A DNA stretch of 64,000 nt from Mycolicibacterium sp. 018/SC-01/001 (GCF_007096635.1 NZ_VKAA01000023.1:31449-95448), one strand, 5' to 3'; counted from the stretch's first letter, positions 17,705 to 25,689 are shown. Numbers and translations: made by a program. The notes: generated from the sequence alone by a model not told the origin.

Positions 17705-18661
17705 ATGGCCGCCTGGTTGGACGTTCACGCACATTATGTGACGACGAGGTACCGCGACGAATGCGTGGCCGCCGGGCACGATCACCCCGACGGGATGCCG
17801 GGACTGCCCGGCTGGAGCGTGGACGAGGCACTCGACGTGATGGGCCGCAGCGGCGTCACCGCGGCGGTGCTGTCAGTGTCCTCGCCGGGAGTCCATTTCG
17901 GTGATGACACGGTGACCGCGAACTCCGCCGCCCGCGCACTGGCCGCCCACGTCAATGACGTCGGAGCAGAGCTTGTTTCGGAACGGCCGACCACGTTCGG
18001 TTTCGCGGCTGCGCTTCCGCTGCCTGACGTGGACGGGGCGCTCCGCGAATTGACCCGTGCCCATGACGATCTGAATGCAGACGGCGTCTCCCTGCTGACC
18101 AATTATCACGGTCGGTACCTGACGGATCACGCGTTCGCACCCGTACTGGGCGAGTTGGACGCGCGCGGTGCCGTCGTGCTGTTGCACCCGACGTCTCCGC
18201 CGCATTGGCAGAGCACCGCATTCGGCCGGCCTCGACCGATGCTGGAATTTCTCTTCGACACCACTCGCTGCGTCATCGATCTCACCCTGACCGGGACGCT
18301 GGCCCGTTACCCGTCCATTCGCTGGATCGTGCCGCACGCCGGGGCCGTGCTGCCCAGCGTCGCACACCGGGCTGCAGCGATGTCGGCGCTCACAGGTCCG
18401 GCGGTCGACGTGCCCGGGGCGCTCGCCACGTTGTACTACGACCTCGCCGGCCTGCCTCTGCCTGTGGCGATCCCGGCGCTCGCGAGAATAGTGACAGCCG
18501 ATCGTCTCCTGTACGGCAGCGACTTTCCTTTCACCCCAGCCCCGGCGGTGACCGCGCTGGCGCACGCACTCGACGAAGAGCCGTCGATCAACTCGGTCGA
18601 CTTCACCCTCGCATCCGGTTCAGCCGGTGCCGCGCTGTTCCCGAGGCTCAGACGACGATGA
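17705..18661 (+). CDS. Amidohydrolase 2 family protein (ACMSD/decarboxylase type)
   Basis: A 318-residue TIM-barrel protein of the amidohydrolase-2 family, which includes aminocarboxymuconate-semialdehyde and gamma-resorcylate decarboxylases. Metal ligands are visible as DVHAHY at the N-terminus, VLLHPTSPP near residue 162, IVPHAGAVLPS near 210 and the Asp in LLYGSDFPF near 275. The ATG at 17705 follows a strong AAAGGAG site. It lies 25 bp after the exported amidohydrolase and is probably co-transcribed. Its 3' end overlaps the convergent metallo-beta-lactamase gene by 14 bp. Decarboxylation or hydrolysis of an aromatic or cyclic substrate is likely, but the substrate cannot be named. Confidence 0.82.
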   Translation: MAAWLDVHAHYVTTRYRDECVAAGHDHPDGMPGLPGWSVDEALDVMGRSGVTAAVLSVSSPGVHFGDDTVTANSAARALAAHVNDVGAELVSERPTTFGFAAALPLPDVDGALRELTRAHDDLNADGVSLLTNYHGRYLTDHAFAPVLGELDARGAVVLLHPTSPPHWQSTAFGRPRPMLEFLFDTTRCVIDLTLTGTLARYPSIRWIVPHAGAVLPSVAHRAAAMSALTGPAVDVPGALATLYYDLAGLPLPVAIPALARIVTADRLLYGSDFPFTPAPAVTALAHALDEEPSINSVDFTLASGSAGAALFPRLRRR

Positions 18662-19703
18662 CCAGGCCGTCGGTGCCCACGGTGAGTGTGCCACCGTAGT
18701 ACTCACGCATTCCCGCGGTGAACATGTGGCGCTTGATCGCAGTGTCCGGATACGGGGTGAGGTGGGTGAGCGCGAGATGCTTCACGCCTGCTTCCGCGGC
18801 CTGCTTCGCCAGCTCGATCGTATCTGCGTGGTAGGCAATCGTGCGCTGCGCGACCTCCGCGTCGTGCTGCATCCCCATCTCGCGCATGATCGGAATGGCG
18901 CGCCGCACCAGATGGGAGGCATACGCCTCGTGCACCACGAGATCGGCGTCCTGCATCGCCGGCAGGTTCGACGGGCTCAGCCGGGTGTCACCGCTGATGA
19001 ACACCTTTTTGCCCTGACTCCGGATGATGTAGCCGAAGGCGGGCTCAACCGGATCGTGGACGACGCGGTACGCATCCACGGTGACACCGTCGTCGTCGTA
19101 GACGCGCACCGAGTGGGCCTGCGACGGAATGACGATGTCCATCGGATTGGCGCGTGCTGCAGCTCTTTTCGAATCGAGGTCCGGCATGTTCGCCGTCCGG
19201 AACCCGTTGTCGATCCGGTACGCGTCGTTGAGCGCTCCGACGACCTCCGCGGTGCCGGTCGGACCCGCAACGTCGAGGGGCTGCGATCGCCCCCAGATCC
19301 AACTCTGGTTGATGAGCGCGCCGAGTCCGTTGAAATGGTCGGAATGCAGATGGGTCAAGAACACCCGCTCGATGTCGGCGAGGGCGACACCGGAGGCCGC
19401 CAGGGACTTCGAGGCCCCTTCCCCGGCATCGAAGACGAACATCTTCCCGCCGACCGACACCAGGGTGCAGGCCTGCGCCCTCGCGGCGCTGGGCTCAGGA
19501 GAACCCGTCCCGCACAACACAACGTCGAACTGCTCGGGATCGTTGACGATCGAATGGCTTTCCGCATCAGACAACCGCTGTCGGATGGCGTGGTCGATCA
19601 GCCAGTCCTGATTGAGATATGCGACCAGCCCGACCACCGCGAGGGTCGCGCCGAGAACCGTCCCGCCGGCCAGCGCGCGGGACTTCCACGTCGTCATCGG
19701 CAT
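18648..19703 (-). CDS. Membrane-anchored metallo-beta-lactamase-fold hydrolase
   Basis: 351 residues starting MPMTTWKSRALAGG, with GAAGGAG seven bases upstream of the ATG. An N-terminal hydrophobic stretch (residues about 10-29) acts as signal anchor. The MBL core has FVFDAGEG, the metal motif HLHSDHFNG (HxHxDH), and later VHEAYASH, FISGDTR and LTHLTPY, an arrangement close to RNase Z/arylsulfatase-like MBL enzymes. Being exported, it more likely hydrolyses an ester, lactone or sulfate than RNA. The gene converges on the amidohydrolase pair and its promoter contains the second copy of the operator-like motif, so the three hydrolases probably form one regulon. Confidence 0.82.
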   Translation of the reverse strand: MPMTTWKSRALAGGTVLGATLAVVGLVAYLNQDWLIDHAIRQRLSDAESHSIVNDPEQFDVVLCGTGSPEPSAARAQACTLVSVGGKMFVFDAGEGASKSLAASGVALADIERVFLTHLHSDHFNGLGALINQSWIWGRSQPLDVAGPTGTAEVVGALNDAYRIDNGFRTANMPDLDSKRAAARANPMDIVIPSQAHSVRVYDDDGVTVDAYRVVHDPVEPAFGYIIRSQGKKVFISGDTRLSPSNLPAMQDADLVVHEAYASHLVRRAIPIMREMGMQHDAEVAQRTIAYHADTIELAKQAAEAGVKHLALTHLTPYPDTAIKRHMFTAGMREYYGGTLTVGTDGLVIVV

Positions 19704-19721
19704 GCGTTCACTCCTTCGGTG

Positions 19722-19727
19722 ATTATA
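19722..19727 (-). promoter_or_regulatory. Candidate -10 (TATAAT) of the MBL hydrolase gene
   Basis: Read on the minus strand this is a consensus TATAAT, preceded by G. The expected -35 region (19745-19751) overlaps the start of the conserved operator-like motif at 19746-19774, as in the amidohydrolase promoter. The ribosome site GAAGGAG (19711-19717) begins close to the predicted transcript start, so the leader would be very short. Confidence 0.5.
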
Positions 19728-19745
19728 CTGACGAAATAGAACACT

Positions 19746-19774
19746 CAGCATAACATTGGACGCTCGACACAGGA
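19746..19774 (-). promoter_or_regulatory. Operator-like 29-bp motif, copy 2 (MBL hydrolase/tetR intergenic)
   Basis: The first 20 bp read CAGCATAACATTGGACGCTC on the plus strand and the final ten ACACAGGA-type bases are also kept. Copy 1 is at 15936-15964. It sits upstream of and overlapping the -35 of the leftward hydrolase promoter, and about 50 bp before the divergent tetR gene, a classical place for a TetR-family operator. Confidence 0.5.
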
Positions 19775-19779
19775 TGGCG

Positions 19780-19794
19780 GTCCGATCATCGGAC
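19780..19794. promoter_or_regulatory. Perfect 15-bp palindrome in the tetR promoter
   Basis: GTCCGAT and ATCGGAC flank a single central C (19787). It covers the expected -35 position of the tetR promoter, whose -10 is probably TAGGGT at 19812-19817. This is a second possible operator for autoregulation. It is not found at the amidohydrolase promoter. Confidence 0.45.
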
Positions 19795-19811
19795 GTGGCC
19801 CTGCGCTCCGT

Positions 19812-19817
19812 TAGGGT
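19812..19817 (+). promoter_or_regulatory. Candidate -10 (TAGGGT) of tetR, leaderless
   Basis: TAGGGT fits TAnnnT, lies six bases before the ATG at 19824, and no ribosome site is present, so the mRNA is probably leaderless. Confidence 0.4.
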
Positions 19818-19823
19818 TGCCCC

Positions 19824-20435
19824 ATGAGCCGTCAAGCCGAGATCAGCGCTGAGAGCCGCGCCCGGTTGTTGACGGCCGCCTGGGACCTGCTCGCCGAAGG
19901 TGGCAGCCGGGCGACGACCGTACAAGCGGTGTCTGAGCGTGCCGGCATCAGCCGAGGCTCCATCAGCTGGCACTTCGGCTCGAAGGAAGGTCTGATCGTC
20001 GCAGTGGTCAACAGCGCCTTCGACACGCTGGCGGAGAACATCGGCGCCGCTTTCGACTCCGCACGATCACACAGTTGGGATGCGGTGATCGACGCGCAGT
20101 CGGTGGTACTCAGCGACGAGAGGTTCCGGATCTTCGGCACGCTAGCGCTCGAGACCGTCGACGACCAGGGACCTGTTGCGGCCGCTTTCGCCGACGGCCA
20201 CCGCAGGATACGAGACCTGTATGCCCGCTACATCGCCGAGCATCGTCTGGTGTCCGACGGAACCGACCCTGCCGACGCTGCCATCGCATTGCGCGCGCTG
20301 ACGCTGGGTCTCAACATCCACCGCCGCTTCGATGGCGAAACCATATCGCTACGAGAAGCATTCGATGCGCTGCAAGCCGTCGCCGTCTCGCCCGCACCGG
20401 TCAAGCGGCGCGCCCGAACCCGGCAGAGCAGATAA
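19824..20435 (+). CDS. TetR/AcrR family transcriptional regulator
   Basis: A 203-residue protein with an N-terminal TetR DNA-binding domain. The helix-turn-helix reads TTVQAVSERAGISRGSISWHF at about residues 31-51, followed by the usual GSKEGLIVAVV. The C-terminal ligand-binding half is unassigned and ends in a basic tail (VKRRARTRQSR). It is divergent from the MBL hydrolase and overlaps the next gene in TAATG. Two operator-like elements lie in its upstream region, one of them repeated before the amidohydrolase operon. It most likely represses the hydrolase block until a substrate-derived ligand binds. Confidence 0.88.
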   Translation: MSRQAEISAESRARLLTAAWDLLAEGGSRATTVQAVSERAGISRGSISWHFGSKEGLIVAVVNSAFDTLAENIGAAFDSARSHSWDAVIDAQSVVLSDERFRIFGTLALETVDDQGPVAAAFADGHRRIRDLYARYIAEHRLVSDGTDPADAAIALRALTLGLNIHRRFDGETISLREAFDALQAVAVSPAPVKRRARTRQSR

Positions 20436-21166
20436 TGGCCGGCGTGGCACCCAAGGTCTTGTTCCTACGCAACGAACACATGGCGACAGAGGCCCTGCTC
20501 GGCACCGCATTCGCCGAGCAGGGTTTCGACGTCGAGCACGTCGAGGTGGTGCCGCCCGACAAGGTGGACTCCCCCGCCGTCGACGTGACGTTCCCCGATC
20601 CGGCCGCATACGACGTGATCGTGCCGCTCGGCGCCCGCTGGCCGGTCTACGACCCGGCACTGCGCGAGACCTGGGTCGGCGCGGAGATGGCGATGTTGCG
20701 CGACGCCGCCGACGCCGGCGTTGCACTGCTGGGCGTGTGCTTCGGCGGTCAGCTGATCGCGCAGACCTTCGGCGGCACCGTCGCGCGGTCCCCACGGCCG
20801 GAGATCGGCTGGTACGACGTCCTCAGCAACCGCCCCGACATCGTGCCTCACGGACCGTGGTTCCAGTGGCATTTCGATCGCTGGACACTGCCGCCCGGCG
20901 CCACGGAGCTGGCCAGGACCCCGAACTCCTCGCAGGCATTTCTGCTCGGTCGCGCACTGGCACTCCAGTTCCACCCGGAGATCGACAAAGACCTACTGGC
21001 GGGGTGGCTTGCAGACGACCGCGACGGAGACGTCGCGGCGGCCGGTCTGGACCACGACCAATTACTGCAGCGCACTGCAGATCTCGCCGATGACGTGGCG
21101 GACCGTATCCGAACGCTGGTGTCCGGATTCGTCACTCACGTGGTGGGCAGATCCCGCCCCAGCTGA
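20435..21166 (+). CDS. Class I glutamine amidotransferase-like protein
   Basis: 243 residues starting MAGVAPKVLFLRNEHM; the ATG overlaps the tetR stop (TAATG), so the two are coupled. The triad of class I GATases is visible: nucleophile Cys102 in LGVCFGGQLIAQ, and His180 with Glu182 in LQFHPEID. Length and layout match the GMP-synthase-like standalone amidotransferases found in actinobacteria, several of which hydrolyse gamma-glutamyl bonds. No synthetase partner is encoded nearby. Its operon with tetR suggests a role connected with the hydrolase block. The 3' end overlaps the convergent SDR gene by 31 bp. Confidence 0.85.
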   Translation: MAGVAPKVLFLRNEHMATEALLGTAFAEQGFDVEHVEVVPPDKVDSPAVDVTFPDPAAYDVIVPLGARWPVYDPALRETWVGAEMAMLRDAADAGVALLGVCFGGQLIAQTFGGTVARSPRPEIGWYDVLSNRPDIVPHGPWFQWHFDRWTLPPGATELARTPNSSQAFLLGRALALQFHPEIDKDLLAGWLADDRDGDVAAAGLDHDQLLQRTADLADDVADRIRTLVSGFVTHVVGRSRPS

Positions 21167-22497
21167 TGAGCCAGTGCCTCGGCGACGTGGCTGTGCCGGA
21201 ACGGGTGCCCCGCAGCGGTCAGCTTGGCCGGCAGCACCCGCTGGTTCGCCTCCGCGAGCTCACGAGCGCCCTGCGCCCCCAGCAGTACCCGCGGCCCCAA
21301 TGACGGCACCGGCAGCAGCGCGGGCCGATGGAGCACGCGCGCAAGCTGTTTCGTGTACTCGGTGTTGCGGACCGGCTCCGGGGCCACCGCGTTGACCGGC
21401 CCGTGCAGGTTCGCGTCGTAGAGCGCGCGGTGATAGACGTCGACGAGATCGTCCAATCCGATCCAGGACAACCACTGCCTGCCGTCGCCGACGCGCCCAC
21501 CCAACCCCGCCGCGAACAGCGGCCGGAGCAATTTCAGCGTGCCGCCCGCGGCGGCCTGCACGATTCCGGTGCGCACCAGCACAGTGCGCAGACCGGCGTC
21601 CGTGGCCGGCACGGTCGCCGCCTCCCAGTCCACGACGACGTCGGCGAGGAAACCGTCACCGCGAGAACCGTCCTCGGTCAGCGTGAGGTCACCCCGGTCG
21701 TAGCCGTAGTAGCCGATGGCCGAGGCGCAGACGAACGTCGACGGGCCGCCGTCGGTCGAGGCGGCCGCTTCCGCGAGCCGGCGGGTAGGCTCGATTCGAC
21801 TGTCGCGGATGGCTTTCCGATGAGCGTCGGTGAAGCGACCGGCGATCGACTCACCGGCCAGATGGACCACCGCGTCGACCCCGCGCAGCAGGTCCGCGGC
21901 GGGCGCAGCCGGATCCCAGTGGCGCTCGTCGGCGTTCTGGGCGGGACGGCGCACCAGCCGGATCACCCGGTGCCCACCCGTGGTGAGGAACGCGCACAGT
22001 GCGGAGCCGACGAGACCCGATGAGCCGGTGACCGCGACCACGAGCGGTTGGGTGCCTGCCACCTCGGCGCGCTGGTGGGCCGCGAGGTCACCGATGAGCT
22101 GGCGATGGCGGTAGGCGAACATCGGCGCCAGGAACCCTGACGGGACGACCGCTTCGACACGATCGTGGATGCGGGTACCGGAGCCGGCCTCGTCGAAGGT
22201 GTGGGTGTGTCGCCACGTCCCGACGAGACGCGGCGGCCACGACGTCGGACCGTCCGACGACAGCTCGTCGACGAACCGGTGCCCGTCGATGTACGCATCG
22301 GGCCGGTGCTGGGCGACCCAGCGCAACCCACCCGGGAGACCGAGAACGGCCACCCCGTCGGCCAGGGACTCGGCTTCGGAGATCACGGTCATCGGCTGGA
22401 ACGGCGGTACCAGCCGCCGCATCGCACCCGGCCGTGAGTGCCACGCCCACACATCCCGCACCGGGTGCTCCAGCACGCTGTCGTAGTCGATGCCCAT
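21136..22497 (-). CDS. SRPBCC-SDR fusion, TIGR01777-type epimerase (SulA/YfcH-like)
   Basis: A 453-residue two-domain protein. Residues 1 to about 150 form a SRPBCC/START-like lipid- or ligand-binding domain (DYDSVLEHPVRDVWAWHSRPG). The rest is an extended SDR of the TIGR01777 epimerase family, with the NAD-binding motif VTGSSGLVGSAL near 158, HLAGESIAGRF and active-site SAIGYYGYDRG. The C-terminal DUF1731 part ends with the typical GHPFRHSHVAEALAHQLG. An equivalent fusion (Rv2216) exists in M. tuberculosis. Substrate unknown. The ATG at 22497 follows a GGGAGGG site. Confidence 0.87.
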   Translation of the reverse strand: MGIDYDSVLEHPVRDVWAWHSRPGAMRRLVPPFQPMTVISEAESLADGVAVLGLPGGLRWVAQHRPDAYIDGHRFVDELSSDGPTSWPPRLVGTWRHTHTFDEAGSGTRIHDRVEAVVPSGFLAPMFAYRHRQLIGDLAAHQRAEVAGTQPLVVAVTGSSGLVGSALCAFLTTGGHRVIRLVRRPAQNADERHWDPAAPAADLLRGVDAVVHLAGESIAGRFTDAHRKAIRDSRIEPTRRLAEAAASTDGGPSTFVCASAIGYYGYDRGDLTLTEDGSRGDGFLADVVVDWEAATVPATDAGLRTVLVRTGIVQAAAGGTLKLLRPLFAAGLGGRVGDGRQWLSWIGLDDLVDVYHRALYDANLHGPVNAVAPEPVRNTEYTKQLARVLHRPALLPVPSLGPRVLLGAQGARELAEANQRVLPAKLTAAGHPFRHSHVAEALAHQLGRDLPTT

Positions 22498-22612
22498 GAC
22501 CCTCCCTACCTCGTCGTCGGTCAGTCATTCGTCGCCGTGCCAGGCCCGGATTGCTGTGCTCGGCTGCCAGAGCGGGTACCCGACCGCCATACTTTCCGCA
22601 CCGAGGTACCAC

Positions 22613-23278
22613 GTGATCGACAACGCACGACCATTCCGGGACCGCCGCACAGCCGGCGCGGTGCTCGCGCGGGACCTCGACGGGTACCGCGAGCATCCGG
22701 ACACCGTCGTGCTCGGACTCGCGCGGGGCGGAGTGCCGGTCGGCCGGGAAGTGGCGACCCGTCTGCGGGTGCCGCTCGAGGTGTGCGTCGTCCGCAAGCT
22801 CGGGACGCCGCAGTGGCCCGAACTGGCGATGGGTGCGGTGGCGACCGGTGGCGCGGTCGTGCTGAACGACGATGTGATGGGCGGCCTGGGGCTCAGCGAC
22901 GACCAGGTGCGCGAGGTCGTGGAGCGCGAGACAGCCGAGTTGCGCCGCCGCGAACGCGCCTATCGCGGCGAGCGGGCTGCGCTCGATCTCGCCGGGCGTA
23001 CCGTGATCCTCGTCGACGACGGCATCGCCACCGGGGCCAGCATGGTGGCCGCGGCCCGTTCGGTGCGAGGCGCCGGGCCCGCCCGGGTGATCATCGGGTC
23101 ACCGGTGGGGCCGCGGAATGTGTGCCGCACTCTGGCCGCGGAGGCCGACGAGGTGGTGTGCTCGATCGTGCCGCGAGACTTCCGGGCGGTCGGGCAGGCC
23201 TACGTCGACTTCCATCAGATGACCGACGACGAGGTACGCGCGGCCTTGTTCAGCTCTTGGTCGCGTCCCCGTCGGTAG
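22613..23278 (+). CDS. Phosphoribosyltransferase-domain protein (Rv2143-like)
   Basis: 221 residues from a GTG at 22613 with GAGG six bases upstream. The PRPP-binding loop is VILVDDGIATGASM near residue 131. The N-terminal part contains VVLGLARGGVPVGREVA, typical of the type I phosphoribosyltransferase-like proteins often annotated as predicted phosphoribosyltransferases. The exact reaction is unknown. In M. tuberculosis the counterpart lies beside the same small membrane protein and wag31, so the gene marks the left edge of the conserved block. Its 3' end overlaps the convergent neighbour by 29 bp. Confidence 0.85.
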   Translation: MIDNARPFRDRRTAGAVLARDLDGYREHPDTVVLGLARGGVPVGREVATRLRVPLEVCVVRKLGTPQWPELAMGAVATGGAVVLNDDVMGGLGLSDDQVREVVERETAELRRRERAYRGERAALDLAGRTVILVDDGIATGASMVAAARSVRGAGPARVIIGSPVGPRNVCRTLAAEADEVVCSIVPRDFRAVGQAYVDFHQMTDDEVRAALFSSWSRPRR

Positions 23279-23564
23279 CGGCGGGCCGCTCGTCGACGCG
23301 GTCGTCATCATCAGTTGCCGCGACCGGGGCTTCCTCGGGGTAGTCCTCGACCGCGGGCTCCGTGTCGGTCTCGTCCTCGCCGGTTCCGGCGGCCTCGTCG
23401 GCCGCACCCTTCGACCGATCCCGCAGCGCATCGACGATCAGCAGGACCACGCCGACCACGCTGGCCGCGATGCAGACCCACGCGATCATCGCGTTGCTGG
23501 TGACGACCGCGAGCACCAGGGCTGCGAGGCCGATGACGGCGAGGACGAGCGCGACGATGAGCAT
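23250..23564 (-). CDS. Small membrane protein with acidic tail (Rv2144c-like)
   Basis: 104 residues: two membrane helices at about 3-22 and 26-44 (LIVALVLAVIGLAALVLAVV; AWVCIAASVVGVVLLIVDAL), then DRSK and a long cytoplasmic tail rich in Glu, Asp, Ala and Thr. No catalytic motif. It lies 12 bp downstream of wag31 on the same strand, as in M. tuberculosis, so it may be co-expressed with the polar-growth machinery. Function unknown. Confidence 0.82.
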   Translation of the reverse strand: MLIVALVLAVIGLAALVLAVVTSNAMIAWVCIAASVVGVVLLIVDALRDRSKGAADEAAGTGEDETDTEPAVEDYPEEAPVAATDDDDRVDERPAATDGDATKS

Positions 23565-23576
23565 GGAATGCGCGGG

Positions 23577-24407
23577 CTAGTTGTTACCCCGGTTGAACTG
23601 GTTGAAGCCACCGTCGCTGTTGGCGCCGGAGTCGACGGGGGCGGCCGAACCGCGCTGGCCGAGCTCTTCGAGCTGCGACTCGAGGTAGGTCTTGAGGCGG
23701 GTGCGGTATTCACGCTCGAACGTGCGCAGCTGCTCCAGCCGGCCCTCGAGCACGGTGCGCTGCTGGTTGATCGTGCCCATGATCTCGGAGTGCTTGCGCT
23801 CGGCGTCGGCCTGCAGGGCGTCGGCCTTCTCCTGCGCCTGCCGCAGCTGCGCCTCCGAGCGGCTCTGCGCATCGGCGAGCATCGCGTCGGCACGCTGGCG
23901 AGCCTCGTTGATCGTGGTTTCCGCGGTCTGGCGTGCCTCGGCGACCAGTTGGTCGGCTTGGGCACGCGCATCGGAGAGCATCTTCTCCGATTCGGCCTTC
24001 GCGCCATTGGTCAGGCGGTCGGCGGTGTCCTGCGCCAGGCTCAGGATCTTCGCGGCACGCAGGTGCTGGTCCTCCGGGGCCGGCGCGGCCTGCTGCGCGG
24101 CGGGGGCGGGTGCCTCGTACACGGGCTGCGCGGCCGGCTCCGGCTCCGGCTCGGGCTCCGGCTCGTAGACCGGCAACGTCTGGGTCGGCTGGGCCGCGAC
24201 GGATGCGCCGCCGGAGCGTGCCGAGGAGAGCTCGGAGTCGAGCTCGGCGACCCGCTGACGCAGATCGGTGTTCTCTTCGATCAGACGGGACAGCTCGTTC
24301 TCGACGAGATCGAGGAAGGCGTCGACCTCGTCCTCGTTGTAGCCGCGCTTGCCGATGGGTGGCTTGCTGAAGGCAACGTTGTGCACGTCGGCAGGAGTGA
24401 GCGGCAT
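23577..24407 (-). CDS. wag31: Cell polarity/septation protein DivIVA (Wag31)
   Basis: 276 residues, normal length for Wag31. The conserved DivIVA lipid-binding N-terminus reads FSKPPIGKRGYNEDEVDAF, followed by a coiled coil (about 35-62). A Pro/Glu/Ala-rich linker contains an EP repeat at about 82-91 and the QPTQTLP segment, the region in which M. tuberculosis Wag31 is phosphorylated by PknA. A long C-terminal coiled coil covers about 115-250, then a Gly/Asn-rich tail. It organises polar peptidoglycan synthesis and is essential in mycobacteria. The ribosome site AAGGGGG precedes the ATG at 24407. Confidence 0.96.
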   Translation of the reverse strand: MPLTPADVHNVAFSKPPIGKRGYNEDEVDAFLDLVENELSRLIEENTDLRQRVAELDSELSSARSGGASVAAQPTQTLPVYEPEPEPEPEPAAQPVYEAPAPAAQQAAPAPEDQHLRAAKILSLAQDTADRLTNGAKAESEKMLSDARAQADQLVAEARQTAETTINEARQRADAMLADAQSRSEAQLRQAQEKADALQADAERKHSEIMGTINQQRTVLEGRLEQLRTFEREYRTRLKTYLESQLEELGQRGSAAPVDSGANSDGGFNQFNRGNN

Positions 24408-24427
24408 CGTCTGCCCCCTTGAGTCTG

Positions 24428-24453
24428 GATCGTCAAAACGATCTCACAGTGTA
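24428..24453 (-). promoter_or_regulatory. Candidate wag31 promoter -10 with adjacent palindrome
   Basis: Read leftward, TACACT (24453-24448) is a plausible -10. Immediately downstream is a perfect inverted repeat, GATCGT-CAAA-ACGATC on the plus strand (24428-24443), covering the expected transcript start and early leader. It could be an operator or a small leader hairpin. The remaining part of the wag31-yggT gap (24454-24620) holds a longer GTGGAG/CTCCAC inverted repeat but nothing else recognised. Confidence 0.4.
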
Positions 24454-24620
24454 AAGCCTGGCTTGAAGGTAACTGGCGTCCATCCTGTCACACCAGACCC
24501 TGCGGTTGCAGTGGAGGTCAATAAATACATCGAATCTCCACTTTGCCCCTCGCACGGCACGGCCCTGCCATCCTGCCCACAGTCGGGCCGGACTGCACAA
24601 ACGCCCTGCTCCGGGCCGTG

Positions 24621-24911
24621 TCAGGCTGCCGCGTCGAACGCCAGTCGCATACCGATGAACGCGATGAGCAGCAGCACCATGATCGACAGGTCGAAGCGCA
24701 CCGCGCCGATGGTCAGCTGCGGGATCAGGCGGCGCAGCAGCTTCACCGGAGGATCCGTGATCGTCATGATGACCTCGAGCACGACCACGGTCGCCCCGCG
24801 GGGATGCCAGTCCCGGCTGAACGACCGGATGAACTCGACGACGACCCTGGCGATCAGCAGCAGCCAGAACACGAACAGCGCGAAACCCAGGACCTCGAAG
24901 AAGAGCCCCAA
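24621..24911 (-). CDS. yggT: YggT family membrane protein
   Basis: 96 residues with two hydrophobic segments: residues 3-25 (FFEVLGFALFVFWLLLIARVV) and 73-90 (LSIMVLLLIAFIGMRLA), joined by the YggT signature region with ITDPPVKLLRRLIP. This is the mycobacterial Rv2146c type. The family is conserved next to sepF in many bacteria and is implicated in division or envelope stress, without a proven biochemical activity. It lies between sepF (121 bp upstream) and wag31 on the same strand. Confidence 0.9.
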   Translation of the reverse strand: MGLFFEVLGFALFVFWLLLIARVVVEFIRSFSRDWHPRGATVVVLEVIMTITDPPVKLLRRLIPQLTIGAVRFDLSIMVLLLIAFIGMRLAFDAAA

Positions 24912-25032
24912 CGGAAGGTGACCTCACTCCCAACAGATGTGACGGGGAAACCGGCGCGAGAACGCGCCGGCCTCGCCAGCCTACCTGTGCAGACGGGGTG
25001 GGCGACCGCAGGTCTGCGCGCTCCAGGCAGTT

Positions 25033-25689
25033 CTACTGGTACGCGTAGAACCCGGCCTCGGCGATCCGGCGCCGCTGCTCGGCGGTGACGTCGACGTCCG
25101 CCGGGGACAGCAGGAACACCTTGGTGGCCACCTTGTCGAACGAGCCGCGCAGCGCGAACGCCAACCCGGCGGCGAAGTCGACCAGGCGCTTGGCATCGGC
25201 GTTGTCCATCGACACCAGATCCATGATCACCGGGGTGCCGTCGCGGAACCGCTCGCCGATCGTGCGGGCTTCGCTGTAGTCCTTCGGCCGCAGCGTGGTG
25301 ATCTTGGCCAGCGGGCTGCCCGCTTCGAACAGTTCGGCCATACCGCGCGGATCCATCGCCAGGGCGCCGCGGGTGGAACCCCGCATCGCACCGAAACGCG
25401 GAGGGGTGCGGTCGAACTCGCGCGGCGAACGCATCCGCGCCTCGAACCGGCCGTCATCGAAAGCGCCGGGCATGCCGCCCCGGTAGGGCGCCGGCTCGTC
25501 GTACTCGCGGCGCCGCGCCTCCGGCACGTCGTCGTAGCCGCGCGAGTAGCCCTCGTCCTCGAACCGATCCTCACGGGGACGGCGGTAGCCGCGGGCAGGA
25601 CCGCGCTCGTCGTCCTCGTAGTAGTCGTCCTCGTAGTCGTCCATCGGGGCCATACCGAAGTAGGCCTTGACCTTGTGCAATGTGCTCAT
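25033..25689 (-). CDS. sepF: Cell division protein SepF
   Basis: 218 residues from the ATG at 25689, which overlaps the yggS stop (ATGA). The N-terminal amphipathic membrane-binding helix is MSTLHKVKAYFGMA. A disordered Asp/Tyr/Arg-rich linker follows (DDYEDDYYEDDE). The globular SepF domain covers about 125-215, with LRPKDYSEARTIGERFRDG and VDFAAGLAFALRGSFDKVA. It tethers FtsZ to the membrane in actinobacteria, which lack FtsA. Length and layout agree with M. tuberculosis SepF. Confidence 0.95.
   Translation of the reverse strand: MSTLHKVKAYFGMAPMDDYEDDYYEDDERGPARGYRRPREDRFEDEGYSRGYDDVPEARRREYDEPAPYRGGMPGAFDDGRFEARMRSPREFDRTPPRFGAMRGSTRGALAMDPRGMAELFEAGSPLAKITTLRPKDYSEARTIGERFRDGTPVIMDLVSMDNADAKRLVDFAAGLAFALRGSFDKVATKVFLLSPADVDVTAEQRRRIAEAGFYAYQ

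Noticed and set aside
24125..24165. Short EP-coding repeat in wag31 as a possible mobile repeat
   Set aside because: It is an in-frame glutamate-proline linker, a known variable feature of Wag31 proteins.
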